DNA of 64,000 bases from Aequorivita sp. UBA3180 (GCA_002364215.1 DEXQ01000018.1:1-64000); one strand, 5' to 3'. Positions 35,179-44,699 are shown, numbered from the stretch's first letter. Numbers and translations are program-made. The notes: generated by a model not told the origin, from the sequence alone.

Positions 35179-36090
35179 ATGAAGGTATCAGTAATACTGC
35201 CAATATACAACGGTGAGAAAACTTTGAAAACAACTTTGGAAAGTCTAGTTGAACAAACTTTCCAGGATTTTGAATTGGTGGCCTGCATTGATGGAACGAG
35301 CGATAATTCAGAGGAAATTTTAAAGACCTATCAAGCTTCTTTCCAAAATATGCTTATTTTAAAAAATGAAAAAAATCTCGGATTAGGTCCTACTATGAAC
35401 CGATTGGTTGCCAATACCCAAGGAGAATACATTGCAGTGGCAGAGCAGGATGATTACTATTATCCCAATCGTTTGCAATTACAGGTAGATATACTGGATT
35501 CTAAAAAGGACATAGGTTTGGTGTCTGGAATTGCCGAATTTTGGGATGGGGAAAAGGTAAGCTCGAAATTTCCTGGAATTTTGGTGGCTGGAAATCAGTA
35601 TCCAGAGGGAAAGGATTTATTTTTATTGAACTATCGCCATCAAATAAAAGTAGTAAATAGTTGTATGATTTTTAGAAAATCCGTGCATATTGACAATGGT
35701 TTGTATTTTACAAAACATTACCCAAGCATTAGTGTTGATTGGACATATATATTGCGGTTTTCATTAGTATCAAAAATTTATGGATTACATGAGGTCTTGG
35801 TTCGTTTGGATAGAAGGAACGACAGAACATCCGTAACATCTAATAAAAAACAACAGTTTGCAGCGACTAGGGAATTGTTGCGGAGTTTTGCTTATGAATA
35901 TCCTGAAATTATTTCAAAAGAAGATTATAAATATGCTAAAACCACACAAAATCTAATGGAATTGGGAGCAGCCAAGCTCTTTGCTTTTCCTTTTAAATTT
36001 TTCCGATATTATCCCCAAAGTCCAAAAGACCCCAGATGGTTACCATATTTGCAAAATAGAATTAAGGATTATTTGAAAAATAAGTTTTAA
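35179..36090 (+). CDS. Family 2 glycosyltransferase
   Basis: MKVSVILPIYNGEKTLKTTL opens the GT-A domain, IDGTSDNSEE binds the nucleotide, and AEQDDYYYPNRLQLQ holds the metal-binding aspartates near residues 92-93. The 303 aa are complete. It starts 3 nt after the asparagine-synthase-like gene and ends directly at the next start. Confidence 0.86.
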   Translation: MKVSVILPIYNGEKTLKTTLESLVEQTFQDFELVACIDGTSDNSEEILKTYQASFQNMLILKNEKNLGLGPTMNRLVANTQGEYIAVAEQDDYYYPNRLQLQVDILDSKKDIGLVSGIAEFWDGEKVSSKFPGILVAGNQYPEGKDLFLLNYRHQIKVVNSCMIFRKSVHIDNGLYFTKHYPSISVDWTYILRFSLVSKIYGLHEVLVRLDRRNDRTSVTSNKKQQFAATRELLRSFAYEYPEIISKEDYKYAKTTQNLMELGAAKLFAFPFKFFRYYPQSPKDPRWLPYLQNRIKDYLKNKF

Positions 36091-36798
36091 ATGAAAAAAA
36101 GGGATCTTTTCGACTTTATCGCATTTCAATATTCAAAATACAAACTTAAAAAATCCTTTAAGTTTACCGACTTTGATAGTATCTATAATTTTGCTCAAAA
36201 TTATGTGGGTCGGGGTTATTATGATAGGGTATCATTAAATCAGTTTGAAAGTGAATTTAAATCATTTGCTACCTACATACAATCACATAATCCTAAAATT
36301 GTAGTGGAAATAGGAACTAAAAAGGGTGGTTCTTTTTTTATTTGGGCTCGTTTCTTAAAGCCAAAGCATCTTATATCAATCGATTTGCCCGGTGGAATCC
36401 ATGGAGGAGGCTTTCCTCAAAAGAAAATTCCTTTTATGAAGTATTTTGTTTCAGATGATAAAAATGCTAAAGTTTCAATTATTTTAGGAGATTCACATAA
36501 CTCCGAAACTCTGGAAAAGCTTAAAAAAGTTTTAAATGGTGAAAAGATAGATTTTCTCTTTATAGATGGAGATCACAGATATGATGGCGTAAAGAGCGAT
36601 TTTGAAATGTATAAATCCTTGGTGAAATCTGGCGGGCTAATAGGCTTTCACGATATTGTTGATACCGAATACCATCATAAACTTGATTGTTATGTGGATA
36701 AACTATGGAATGAAATTAAGAGCGATTATGAATTTGTAGAATTTATTCAAGATCCAAATCAACGAAAATATGGAATTGGAGTTTTGACTATGCATTAA
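36091..36798 (+). CDS. CmcI-like / class I SAM-dependent methyltransferase
   Basis: VVEIGTKKGGSFFIWARFL near residue 70 is the SAM-binding region, and FLFIDGDHRYDGVKSDF near residue 154 matches the acidic motif of the cephalosporin-hydroxylase-like (CmcI) and Methyltransf_24 families. The metal-binding HDI follows in LIGFHDIV. The 235 aa are soluble. In polysaccharide loci such enzymes often methylate sugar hydroxyls. It is directly fused in the operon between a GT2 (0 nt) and a GT4 (2 nt). Confidence 0.75.
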   Translation: MKKRDLFDFIAFQYSKYKLKKSFKFTDFDSIYNFAQNYVGRGYYDRVSLNQFESEFKSFATYIQSHNPKIVVEIGTKKGGSFFIWARFLKPKHLISIDLPGGIHGGGFPQKKIPFMKYFVSDDKNAKVSIILGDSHNSETLEKLKKVLNGEKIDFLFIDGDHRYDGVKSDFEMYKSLVKSGGLIGFHDIVDTEYHHKLDCYVDKLWNEIKSDYEFVEFIQDPNQRKYGIGVLTMH

Positions 36799-36800
36799 AT

Positions 36801-37895
36801 ATGTCAAAATTAAAGATATTATATACCATCCCAAATTTTGATACCGCAGGTAGCGGTAAAGTGTTATATGATCTGGTAAAAGGATTGGATAAAGGAATAT
36901 ATGAAGTAGAAATAGCCTGTTCAAGTAATCGTGGAGCATTTTTTAAGGAAATTGAAAGTTTGGGGGTGCCAATCCATATTGTTGAAACCACTACACCCTA
37001 CCGTCCGTACCTTACCTTATTGCCACGAATAAGGGGAATACGAAAATTCATAAAAGAAAATAAATTCGATATTGTCCATTCATGGCATTGGAGCAGTGAT
37101 TGGACCGAAGTTTTGGCAACAAGATGGGCAGGTGCAAAATGGATTTATACCAAAAAGGCTATGAGCTGGGGTAACAGACACTGGAAAATAAGAAGTTATC
37201 TTGCAAGTTTTATTATCACAATTAATGATGAAATGCGGAGCTATTTTCCAAGGAAAAAATGTCAAAGGCTCATTCCGTTGGGGATAGATACTGATTTTTA
37301 TAATCCTAATCACTTTCCCGAAAAATCCAATAGTGTTCAGGTATTCAATATAATTACTGTTGCCAATTTGGTACCGGTAAAGGGAGTGGAAGTCTTGATA
37401 AAAGCCATTAAAAAGCTTAATGACGCAGCAATAAAACTGACGGTATTGGGCGATAATGCAAATGAGTATGGTAGCTACTTGGCATCTTTGTGCAAGGATT
37501 TAAATATGGGGCAACAAGTGGAATTTCTAGGAAAAAAATCTGATGTGCGACCGTATATAGCAGCTTCAGACCTATATGTAATTCCAACTTTAAACGAAGG
37601 ACGAAAAGAAGGCATGCCCATGGCTTTGGTTGAGGCTATGAGTATGGGAGCTCCGGTTTTGGGATCCGATATTTCAGGGGTTAATTATGTGCTTAAAGAT
37701 TTTAAAAATCTTTTATTTGAAGCTGGAAACGAAATACTATTATCCCAAAAAATTCTTGATTTAAAAATGCTTTCAGAAGCAGAAAGAAAAAAATTGGGAA
37801 ATGAACTTCGTGAATATGTAAAAGAAAACTTTAATTATAAAAAATTTATAGAAGCTCATCAGAAGTTATATAAAAAATTAATGAAATCGAAATAG
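36801..37895 (+). CDS. Family 4 glycosyltransferase
   Basis: The N-terminal LKILYTIPNFDTAGSGKVL is the acceptor-domain strand with a glycine-rich loop. LIPLGIDTDFYNP, NIITVANLVPVKGVEVLI near residue 184 and MPMALVEAMSMGAPVLGSD near residue 273 (E-x7-E) define GT4. The length of 364 aa is normal. It starts 2 nt after the methyltransferase and is followed by another GT4 after 2 nt. Confidence 0.87.
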   Translation: MSKLKILYTIPNFDTAGSGKVLYDLVKGLDKGIYEVEIACSSNRGAFFKEIESLGVPIHIVETTTPYRPYLTLLPRIRGIRKFIKENKFDIVHSWHWSSDWTEVLATRWAGAKWIYTKKAMSWGNRHWKIRSYLASFIITINDEMRSYFPRKKCQRLIPLGIDTDFYNPNHFPEKSNSVQVFNIITVANLVPVKGVEVLIKAIKKLNDAAIKLTVLGDNANEYGSYLASLCKDLNMGQQVEFLGKKSDVRPYIAASDLYVIPTLNEGRKEGMPMALVEAMSMGAPVLGSDISGVNYVLKDFKNLLFEAGNEILLSQKILDLKMLSEAERKKLGNELREYVKENFNYKKFIEAHQKLYKKLMKSK

Positions 37896-37897
37896 CT

Positions 37898-39064
37898 ATG
37901 CGCATCGGCATTGTCCTTTCCCAATCCCCTGGTTATTCCGAAACCTTTTTTTATTCCAAGATTAAGGGATTAAAAGAGAATGGTATTTCAGTTAGCCTAT
38001 ATTGTCAAACTAATAAAAATGGTTTTACTTTATGTCCCGTTATAAAAGCCCCAAACATTAGTCGTAACCCATTTTTGCAGCTTTTGTATTTTATAAAGGA
38101 ATTTTTTTTGCTATTGCCCCACTTTCCCGTGATAATGCGTTATATAGAACTGGAACGGAAAGATGGCAATGGTTTTCTTCAAATTTTTAAAAAGATATAT
38201 CTAAACGCACATTTGCTAAAAGCCAAGTTGGACTGGCTGCACTTTGGGTTTGCGACCTTAGCATTGGGCAGTGAGACGGTGGCCAAAGCAATAAATGCAA
38301 AAATGGCGGTGAGCTTTCGGGGGTTTGATATTGCCGTTTATCCAGTGAAACAACCAGATTGTTATAGAATGCTGTGGAAATATTTGAATAAAGGGCATAC
38401 CATATCTAATGATCTACTGGTATTGGCAAAAAAGCATGGGCTACCAGACAGTATTCCTATTGAAAAAATTACCCCTGCAATTGATATTAATTTATTTCAA
38501 TCAAAACCAACCGATTTTCAGGAACCCAAAAATATAGTTTTTTTGACCACCGGTCGCCTGCATTGGAAAAAAGGCTTTGTACACACTATTGAAGCCTTGG
38601 CGATTTTGAAAGCGCAAGGCTTGAATTTTACCTATAAGATTATAGGAGAGGGACCCGAATATGAGCGCATCGCCTTTGCGGCCTATGAGTTGGGTTTAAG
38701 AAATGAGGTTCTATTTTTGGGAAAATTACCGCATCATCAGGTAAAGCATGAATTGGAGAGTGCAAGTATATATATCCAATACAGTTTACAGGAAGGCTTT
38801 TGCAATGCCGTATTGGAGGCACAGGCCATGGGCAAGCTCTGTATAGTAAGTAATGCCGAGGGACTATCCGAAAATGTGCTTCACGAACTAACGGGCTGGG
38901 TAGTACAGAAATACGCTCCAAACGCTTTGGCGCAAACAATCAGTAAAGTAGTGGCCCTAAGTCCCGAAGAGAAATCAACAATATCACAAAACGCTCAAAA
39001 ACGCGTGAAGGAAGAATTTAATATTGAAAAGCAACAGAAGGAGTTTTTGAATTTTTACTCTTAA
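37898..39064 (+). CDS. Family 4 glycosyltransferase
   Basis: The 388-aa GT-B protein has VSFRGFDIAVYP in its acceptor domain, FLTTGRLHWKKGFVHTIEAL near residue 210 for donor binding and GFCNAVLEAQAMGKLCIVS near residue 301 with the paired glutamates. It resembles the WcaL type of colanic-acid transferases. Right after its stop the palindromic TGTCAGTTCGAGTG repeat block begins. Confidence 0.86.
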   Translation: MRIGIVLSQSPGYSETFFYSKIKGLKENGISVSLYCQTNKNGFTLCPVIKAPNISRNPFLQLLYFIKEFFLLLPHFPVIMRYIELERKDGNGFLQIFKKIYLNAHLLKAKLDWLHFGFATLALGSETVAKAINAKMAVSFRGFDIAVYPVKQPDCYRMLWKYLNKGHTISNDLLVLAKKHGLPDSIPIEKITPAIDINLFQSKPTDFQEPKNIVFLTTGRLHWKKGFVHTIEALAILKAQGLNFTYKIIGEGPEYERIAFAAYELGLRNEVLFLGKLPHHQVKHELESASIYIQYSLQEGFCNAVLEAQAMGKLCIVSNAEGLSENVLHELTGWVVQKYAPNALAQTISKVVALSPEEKSTISQNAQKRVKEEFNIEKQQKEFLNFYS

Positions 39065-39070
39065 TCCCTC

Positions 39071-39397
39071 TGTCAGTTCGAGTGAATCTGAAAATGAGAT
39101 AGCATTTTAGGATTTGCATCGAGAACCTTTCACGGCCTCCCTATGTCAGTTCGAGTGTTTTTCAACATAGCGTTAGCGGTGTTAAAAAAATGTATCGAGA
39201 ACCGTTGCTCTGCCTTCCTCTGTCAGTTCGAGTGTTTTTTATTTGGAGCGGTAGCGGAAAATAAAAAATGCTTGTATTGAGCTTGTCGAAATGTATCGAG
39301 AACCCTTGTTCTGCAAAAGCTGTCTCCCCAGCAAAAAATGGTCTCGATACAAATTTGAGTTCGGCTGCCGCCTCCCTCAAATTCACTCGACCTGACA
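39071..39397. repeat. Palindromic elements: two half units and one empty full unit
   Basis: Half units begin with TGTCAGTTCGAGTG at 39071 and 39144 and end at ATCGAGAAC. A full empty unit spans 39221-39397: outer arm TGTCAGTTCGAGTG, inner arm GTATCGAGAACCC, a spacer of about 35 nt, inner arm GTCTCGATACAAATTT, then outer arm CACTCGACCTGACA. No gene lies in this copy. Confidence 0.88.
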
Positions 39398-39410
39398 TTC
39401 GGCCTACTTT

Positions 39411-39866
39411 TGTCAGTTCGAGTGTTTTTTATTTGGAACGATAGTGGAAAATAAAAAATGTATCGAGAACCCTTTCGCGAAAAAATCTCCAAATTTTTCT
39501 TACTTTAATTTTATGAAAACCTATTACGTATATATCCTTTCCTGTTCAGACGGTACTTATTACACTGGGGTAACTTCCAATCTGACCCAGCGATTGGAAG
39601 ACCATCAACACCGAAAACATTTAAACAGTTATACTTCTTCCAGACTACCCGTTGAACTGGTATACTATTGCACTTTTACGGAGATAACCATGGCTATATC
39701 GACGGAAAAACAAATCAAAAAATGGTCAAAGGCTAAAAAAGAGGCTCTGATCAATGAAGAATATAATAAATTGCCGAACCTTGCTAAAAAGAAGTTTAAT
39801 AAATAAAGGGTCTCGATACAAATTTGCGTTCGGCTGCCGCCTCCCTCAAATTCACTCGACCTGACA
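39411..39866. mobile_element. Palindromic unit that encloses a GIY-YIG gene
   Basis: This unit has the same outer arms (39411-39424 and 39853-39866) and inner arms (to about 39473, and from 39808) as the empty units on both sides. In place of their short spacer it contains the complete GIY-YIG gene. The gene begins about 40 nt inside the left arm and stops 1 nt before the right arm. The arrangement resembles an autonomous element next to gene-less derivatives. Mobility is inferred from structure only, and no target-site duplication was identified. Confidence 0.6.
39513..39806 (+). CDS. Small GIY-YIG nuclease-domain protein
   Basis: The 97 aa form a single GIY-YIG domain like YhbQ/UvrC-N. YYVYILSCSDGTYYTGVTSN carries the two motif strands (here YVYIL and YYTGVT in place of GIY and YIG). 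The Arg in TQRLEDHQ and the Glu in STEKQIKKW are at the expected catalytic positions, and the C-terminus is lysine-rich (KKWSKAKKEALI). The ATG at 39513 is preferred over an upstream GTG at 39444, which lies inside the repeat arm. The gene has no link to glycan synthesis and sits exactly inside a palindromic repeat unit. Confidence 0.85.
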   Translation: MKTYYVYILSCSDGTYYTGVTSNLTQRLEDHQHRKHLNSYTSSRLPVELVYYCTFTEITMAISTEKQIKKWSKAKKEALINEEYNKLPNLAKKKFNK

Positions 39867-39879
39867 ATCGTCTTAACTC

Positions 39880-40183
39880 TGTCAGTTCGAGTGTTTTTCA
39901 ACATAGCGTTAGCGGTGTTGAAAAATGTATCGAGAACCGTTGCTCTGCCTTCCTCTGTCAGTTCGAGTGTTTTTTGTTTGGAGCGATAGCGGAAAATAAA
40001 AAATGTATCGAGAACCCTTTATCTGCAAAGGCTGTTTTTCTCTGCAAACTGGTCTCGATACAAATTTGAGTTCGGCTCCCGCCTCCCTCAAATTCACTCG
40101 ACCTGACAATCGTCTTAACTCTGTCAGTTCGAGTGTTTTTTGTTTGGAGCGATACGGAAAATAAAAAATGTATCGAGAACCCC
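39880..40183. repeat. Palindromic elements: half unit, empty full unit, terminal half unit
   Basis: A half unit at 39880-39955 is nearly identical to 39144-39220. The full empty unit spans 39956-40108 with arms TGTCAGTTCGAGTG and CACTCGACCTGACA and inner arms GTATCGAGAAC and GTCTCGATAC. A last left half runs from 40122 to 40183. The order half-plus-full on both sides of the gene suggests local duplication. Confidence 0.88.
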
Positions 40184-40227
40184 TTCCGACTTAAATTATA
40201 ATATCCTTAAACACTATATTTACCTAC

Positions 40228-41301
40228 GTGAAACTCTACTACCCAAAATCCCACTACAACAAAGCCCACCGCGGATTGGTTTTTCCTTTGCTCAAGCCTT
40301 TTATTAAAAATGAAGGTTTTACCGACGCGGAGCGGATAGCCTTGTACGGACTTTCGGAACGCGCTTTTGAATTTGTAGAGGAGCTGGAAGCGGCCGATGC
40401 AGTGCTGTTGCCCATGGCCTGGAATTATTACCTGAAAACAAAACAGCAAAAGCTCGCCATCAATTTCGTAAAAGAATGTGCTGCCGCCAACAAAAAGGTG
40501 ATTGCCTTTAACGCAGGCGATTTTGGAGTGCGGATTCCTTATTACGGAAATCTGATTGTACTTCGTCCCAGCGGTTATAAATCTAAATTTACCAACAACG
40601 AATACGCACTTCCAGCGTTTATTGCCGATCCCTTAAAAAGGTATTTTAAGACAGATAAAATTTTTGAAAGACCCTATCAAACAAAAGCTGTAGTTGGTTT
40701 TTGCGGACAAGCCAATCCTTCTGCTTTCAATGCCGCAAAAGAGGTTTTCAAAACATCCTTGCGAAATCTAAAAAGCTTTATTGGAAAGTCAAAAGACGAA
40801 GCCCAGCAACTGTTATCCACATCTTTTTTAAGAGCTTCAGTTTTAAAAAGGTTAAAGCAAGCTTCGTTTGCGGAAACCAATTTTATACTTAGAAAAAAAT
40901 ATAGGGCCGGAATTACGGAGCATAAAGACACACACAGGACTACCTTGGAATTTTACAACAACTTGAAAGATTCAGACTACGTAGTTTGCGTGCGAGGGGC
41001 TGGCAATTTCTCCGTTCGGTTTTACGAAACCTTGGCCATGGGCAGAATCCCCGTTTTTATAAATACTGATTGTGCCTTGCCCTTTGACAACGAAATCGAT
41101 TGGAAAAAGCAGGTGGTGTGGGTGGATTATAAGGAGCGTACTCAAGTAGCCCAAAAAGTAAAGGAGTTTCACGAGGCACTTTCTAAGAATGATTTTATAG
41201 ATTTACAGCATGCAAACAGGACCTTATGGCAGGAGAAGTTGACTATGGAAGGGTTTTTTAAGAATTTTTTGAATCAAATATCAAAGACAGATGAAATTTA
41301 A
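40228..41301 (+). CDS. Exostosin (GT47)-like glycosyltransferase
   Basis: The protein starts at GTG with KLYYPKSHYNKAHRG. The conserved exostosin core is in the C-terminal half: SDYVVCVRGAGNFSVRFYET near residue 250, then LAMGRIPVFINTDCALPFD with the acidic residues that bind the donor. The 357 aa have no signal peptide, unlike animal exostosins, so it acts at the cytoplasmic membrane face. It overlaps the FkbM methyltransferase gene by 11 nt. Confidence 0.82.
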   Translation: MKLYYPKSHYNKAHRGLVFPLLKPFIKNEGFTDAERIALYGLSERAFEFVEELEAADAVLLPMAWNYYLKTKQQKLAINFVKECAAANKKVIAFNAGDFGVRIPYYGNLIVLRPSGYKSKFTNNEYALPAFIADPLKRYFKTDKIFERPYQTKAVVGFCGQANPSAFNAAKEVFKTSLRNLKSFIGKSKDEAQQLLSTSFLRASVLKRLKQASFAETNFILRKKYRAGITEHKDTHRTTLEFYNNLKDSDYVVCVRGAGNFSVRFYETLAMGRIPVFINTDCALPFDNEIDWKKQVVWVDYKERTQVAQKVKEFHEALSKNDFIDLQHANRTLWQEKLTMEGFFKNFLNQISKTDEI

Positions 41302-42127
41302 AAAATGGCTTTCAGGCATATACTATTCCATAAAAAAGAATGATACTAAACTCAAATCTTCGTCCCTTTGCGGCATTCCACTAATTACCTATTCGGAAAC
41401 TATTCGTGCTACTCCCGATCAAGACGACGCCTGGTTTTTCTATTTGGCGAAACATCACAAAGTTATTTTTGATATTGGTGCCAATATTGGTTATACAGCG
41501 CTTCTGGCAATGATACAAGACCCTGATAGGGACTATGTTTTGGTAGACCCCAATCCCTTGGCTTTACAAAAGGCGCAAGGCAATCTCTTAAATAATAATT
41601 TGGGGTTTAAGGCTCGCTATTATTCAGCTTTTGTGAGTGATAAACTTAATGAAATGGTTAAGTTTTATACAATTGGTGCTGGTGCTGCAGGCAGTATGCA
41701 CTCAAGCCATGCTGAGTCGGCAGCTGCTGTTAACTCCTTTAAAAATGTAACAACCGTTACCTTGGATTACCTGTATTCCTATTACGGTTTAAGGCCCGAC
41801 CTTGTTAAAATTGATGTGGAAGGAGCAGAGACATTAGTTATGGAGGGAGCAAAAACCTTGGCCAAAGAAACCAAATGCACTTTTTTTGTGGAAATGCACA
41901 ATGTAAAGGACATTGGCATGGAAAAGGCCACCGAAATGATGATAGCGTGGAGCAGAAAAATGGATTATAGAGTTTGGTATTTGAAAACGGCCGAAGAATT
42001 GATTTCTGGTAAACCCGTAAAAACAAGGGGAAAATGTCATCTATTACTTTTGCCCAATGAGAAACCGTACTTTTCATACTTAAAAGGAATTGAACAAAAT
42101 GCCCCTTTACCGAAAACAATTTCTTGA
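41291..42127 (+). CDS. FkbM family methyltransferase
   Basis: VIFDIGANIGYTALLAMI near residue 57 is the SAM-binding motif I. LVKIDVEGAETLVMEGA near residue 174 is the FkbM family signature, and FFVEMHNVKD follows. The 278 aa are soluble. FkbM-type enzymes in surface-glycan loci O-methylate sugars. It is translationally coupled to the exostosin-like gene upstream and shares one base of its stop with the next ATG. Confidence 0.88.
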   Translation: MKFKKWLSGIYYSIKKNDTKLKSSSLCGIPLITYSETIRATPDQDDAWFFYLAKHHKVIFDIGANIGYTALLAMIQDPDRDYVLVDPNPLALQKAQGNLLNNNLGFKARYYSAFVSDKLNEMVKFYTIGAGAAGSMHSSHAESAAAVNSFKNVTTVTLDYLYSYYGLRPDLVKIDVEGAETLVMEGAKTLAKETKCTFFVEMHNVKDIGMEKATEMMIAWSRKMDYRVWYLKTAEELISGKPVKTRGKCHLLLLPNEKPYFSYLKGIEQNAPLPKTIS

Positions 42128-43467
42128 TGATGTTCCACTTCTTAAAATATCTTCAGCCTACCCATTATTTTCAATTAAATAGAAAAGATGGAACCTCCAT
42201 TTTTCCAAAGTATAATGAACTTCCTGAAGAGATTGTAGCACAACTACAGCCAGAACCAAATTTCAAAAGTGAAAAAGCAAGGGGATACGATCTCTCATGG
42301 CAGGCGGTTAATAAAGGATATATAGGAAATGCAGAGGTTTATACTTCCTTTGAAAAGGTTCCCCTCGTGGACGAATACCGTTTTCTGCGGAAATACTTCC
42401 ATCCGGTCTGGGTTTTCTATGTTTTGATGTTGCGGCTCTTTTCTTTTAAAAATCCGTTCCGTGAAATTTTTGCTTGGAAAAAGAGTAGCGATGTAAAAAG
42501 AAGTAATTATCAACTGCATCCTATTATATATTCAGAATGGTATTCTTTTCAGTCATCTTTGGTGTCCCAAAATCCTTTGGTGAGTGTCGTAATTCCCACT
42601 CTTAATCGTTATGAATATTTAAAGGATGTTCTGGAGGATTTGGAAAAACAGGAGTACACCAATTTTGAAGTAATCGTGGTAGATCAATCCACTCCGTTTC
42701 AGGCAGATTTCTACAAAAAGTTTAATTTAGAAATTCAACTTGTACAACAAACCGAACGGGCGCTTTGGTTGGCGCGAAACCACGCCATTGAAATTTCAAA
42801 AGGGGAATACATTCTCCTTTTTGATGATGACAGTAGGGTAGAACCCAATTGGATTACCAATCACCTTAAGTGTCTCGATTTTTTTAAAGCCGAAATTTCC
42901 TCTGGCATTTCCATTTCTGCCGTCGGTGCCGAAGTCCCGAAGAATTATTCCTACTTTAGAATTTCAGATCAAATAGATACAGGTAACGTACTCATACGAA
43001 AGCAGGTTTTTAAAGAGATTGGTCTTTTCGACCGTCAATTTGAAAAGCAACGTATGGGCGATGGTGAGTTTGGTTTAAGAGCCTATTTAAGCGGTTTTAG
43101 AAATATTTCAAATCCCTATGCCGGAAGAATACACTTAAAGGTAGGTTCTGGCGGCTTACGTGAAATGGGAAGTTGGGACGCCTTCCGTCCCAAAAAACTC
43201 TTTGCCCCACGGCCCATCCCCAGCGTGCTGTATCTCTATCGAAAATATTTTGGCAGAAAAAGATCCATATTGGCTATTTTAAGAAGCGTGCCCCAATCCA
43301 TAATCCCTTACCGCTACAAGAAAAACAAAAAAATGTTGGCCTTGGGGATGCTAATCTCCCTATTTTTGTTTCCATTCGTAGTTTTGCAGGTGTTTATTTC
43401 TTGGCGATTGGCATCGAAAAAGTTAATAGAAGGGGCTTTAATTGGACAACTAGGTGCCGATTCTTAA
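42127..43467 (+). CDS. Family 2 glycosyltransferase with N-terminal extension and C-terminal membrane helix
   Basis: Residues 1-150 are an extension without recognised domain. The GT-A domain runs from about 155 (PLVSVVIPTLNRYEYLKDVL) through VVDQSTPFQ to LLFDDDSRVEPNWI, which holds the metal-binding aspartates near 238-240. The last 40 residues contain a hydrophobic helix (LGMLISLFLFPFVVLQVFI). The start is taken at ATG 42127, overlapping the previous stop as TGATG. A TTG one codon earlier is less likely. A palindromic repeat begins at the stop codon. Confidence 0.82.
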   Translation: MMFHFLKYLQPTHYFQLNRKDGTSIFPKYNELPEEIVAQLQPEPNFKSEKARGYDLSWQAVNKGYIGNAEVYTSFEKVPLVDEYRFLRKYFHPVWVFYVLMLRLFSFKNPFREIFAWKKSSDVKRSNYQLHPIIYSEWYSFQSSLVSQNPLVSVVIPTLNRYEYLKDVLEDLEKQEYTNFEVIVVDQSTPFQADFYKKFNLEIQLVQQTERALWLARNHAIEISKGEYILLFDDDSRVEPNWITNHLKCLDFFKAEISSGISISAVGAEVPKNYSYFRISDQIDTGNVLIRKQVFKEIGLFDRQFEKQRMGDGEFGLRAYLSGFRNISNPYAGRIHLKVGSGGLREMGSWDAFRPKKLFAPRPIPSVLYLYRKYFGRKRSILAILRSVPQSIIPYRYKKNKKMLALGMLISLFLFPFVVLQVFISWRLASKKLIEGALIGQLGADS

Positions 43468-43541
43468 CCGCAGAGGCGCAGAGGGCGCAAAGGTATAGAT
43501 GCCCTTAATTTGTTACTCTGCGTTCTCTGCGTCTCTGCGGT
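43467..43541. repeat. Empty palindromic element of the ACCGCAGAGG family
   Basis: The left arm ACCGCAGAGGCGCAGAGG and the right arm CTGCGTCTCTGCGGT pair over about 24 nt of spacer. The left arm begins within the GT2 stop codon region. This is the gene-less form of the repeat that flanks the GxxExxY gene at 45.2 kb. It could also act as a terminator. Confidence 0.85.
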
Positions 43542-43585
43542 AAAAAAATGTACGTATTAATAATGATTTTCAAACCCTAAATTTA

Positions 43586-44674
43586 ATGCCTAAAATCCTT
43601 ATACTCACCTCCGAATTTCCTCCCCAACCGGGTGGCATTGGCAACCACGCCTATAATTTGGCGAAAGGTTTGCAGGATAATGGATTTGAAATTCAGTTGG
43701 TATGCGATGCCCGGTCAGCCAATGGTGAGGCTGAAAAAATTTTCGATAAAAATCTTTCTTTTGAAGTAATCAGAATTGTACGAAAAAAAATAATTTTTCG
43801 CAGCTACCTTAACCGTATCGCCACTGCTTTTTCCCTGCTTCGCCACAACGAGCTTATAATTTGTTCTGGTAAGTTTTCACTTTGGCTAGGCGCCTTCCTC
43901 ACTTTTTTCTCTAAAAATAAATTTATAGCCATCATTCACGGCAGTGAAGTGCGTTTACCCAATATAATACTTCGAAAACTAACAGACCACTCCCTAAAAC
44001 GTTTTGATAAAGTAATTGCTGTAAGCAACTATACCAAATCCTTGATTTCGCATTTATCATTTAAGGAAATTGAAGTGGTTCCGAATGGATTCGAAATACA
44101 ACTTCCGGTTATTGTTGCAACTAAAAATGACCCCGTTCCTGTGTTGATAACCGTTGGCAATGTAACCCAGCGTAAGGGGCAGCAAAATATTATAAATGCT
44201 TTGCCGCTTCTTTTAAAAAGGTATCCTGACCTTAAATACCATATCGTTGGGATTCCCACCGACAGGGATAGATTGGAGAAATTAGCTCTAAATTTGGGAG
44301 TAGAGGAGGCGGTGGTTTTCTTTGGAAAAGTTACGGAAGAAGAAAAAATAGAATTGCTGCAGCAAGCCGATGTTTTTGTTATGTTGAGCGAAACCACAAA
44401 GTCAGGCGATGCAGAAGGCTTTGGAATTGCCATTTTGGAAGCCAACGCCTTGGGAATACCCGCAATCGGATCCCTAGGTTGTGGAATTGAGGATGCAATA
44501 GACGATGGAATTTCCGGCAAGTTGATTAACCCCAAAAACCCGAAACAATTTGCTGAGGCATTGGAAGAAATTTTAAACAATTATGAAACCTATTCCCAAA
44601 AAGCTAAAAAATGGTCACAAGATTTTACTTGGGAGAAAGTGATAAAGTCCTATTTAAAAATTTTAGAAAATTAA
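43586..44674 (+). CDS. Family 4 glycosyltransferase
   Basis: PKILILTSEFPPQPGGIGNH opens the acceptor domain, as in PimB-like GT4 enzymes. VVPNGFEIQLPV is the linker, VPVLITVGNVTQRKGQQNII near residue 185 binds the donor, and EGFGIAILEANALGIPAIG near residue 281 carries the E-x7-E motif. The length of 362 aa is normal. It is isolated between two blocks of ACCGCAGAGG palindromes. Confidence 0.87.
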   Translation: MPKILILTSEFPPQPGGIGNHAYNLAKGLQDNGFEIQLVCDARSANGEAEKIFDKNLSFEVIRIVRKKIIFRSYLNRIATAFSLLRHNELIICSGKFSLWLGAFLTFFSKNKFIAIIHGSEVRLPNIILRKLTDHSLKRFDKVIAVSNYTKSLISHLSFKEIEVVPNGFEIQLPVIVATKNDPVPVLITVGNVTQRKGQQNIINALPLLLKRYPDLKYHIVGIPTDRDRLEKLALNLGVEEAVVFFGKVTEEEKIELLQQADVFVMLSETTKSGDAEGFGIAILEANALGIPAIGSLGCGIEDAIDDGISGKLINPKNPKQFAEALEEILNNYETYSQKAKKWSQDFTWEKVIKSYLKILEN

Positions 44675-44699
44675 AACTAACATTATTTATAATTCAAAA

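Noticed and set aside
39444..39512. Upstream GTG start for the GIY-YIG protein
   Set aside because: The extra 23 residues are encoded by the repeat arm itself. The conserved domain begins at the internal ATG.
39071..40183. Invertible promoter region of the Bacteroides capsule type
   Set aside because: The inverted arms frame a gene or a short spacer rather than a promoter, and no site-specific recombinase gene lies in the window.
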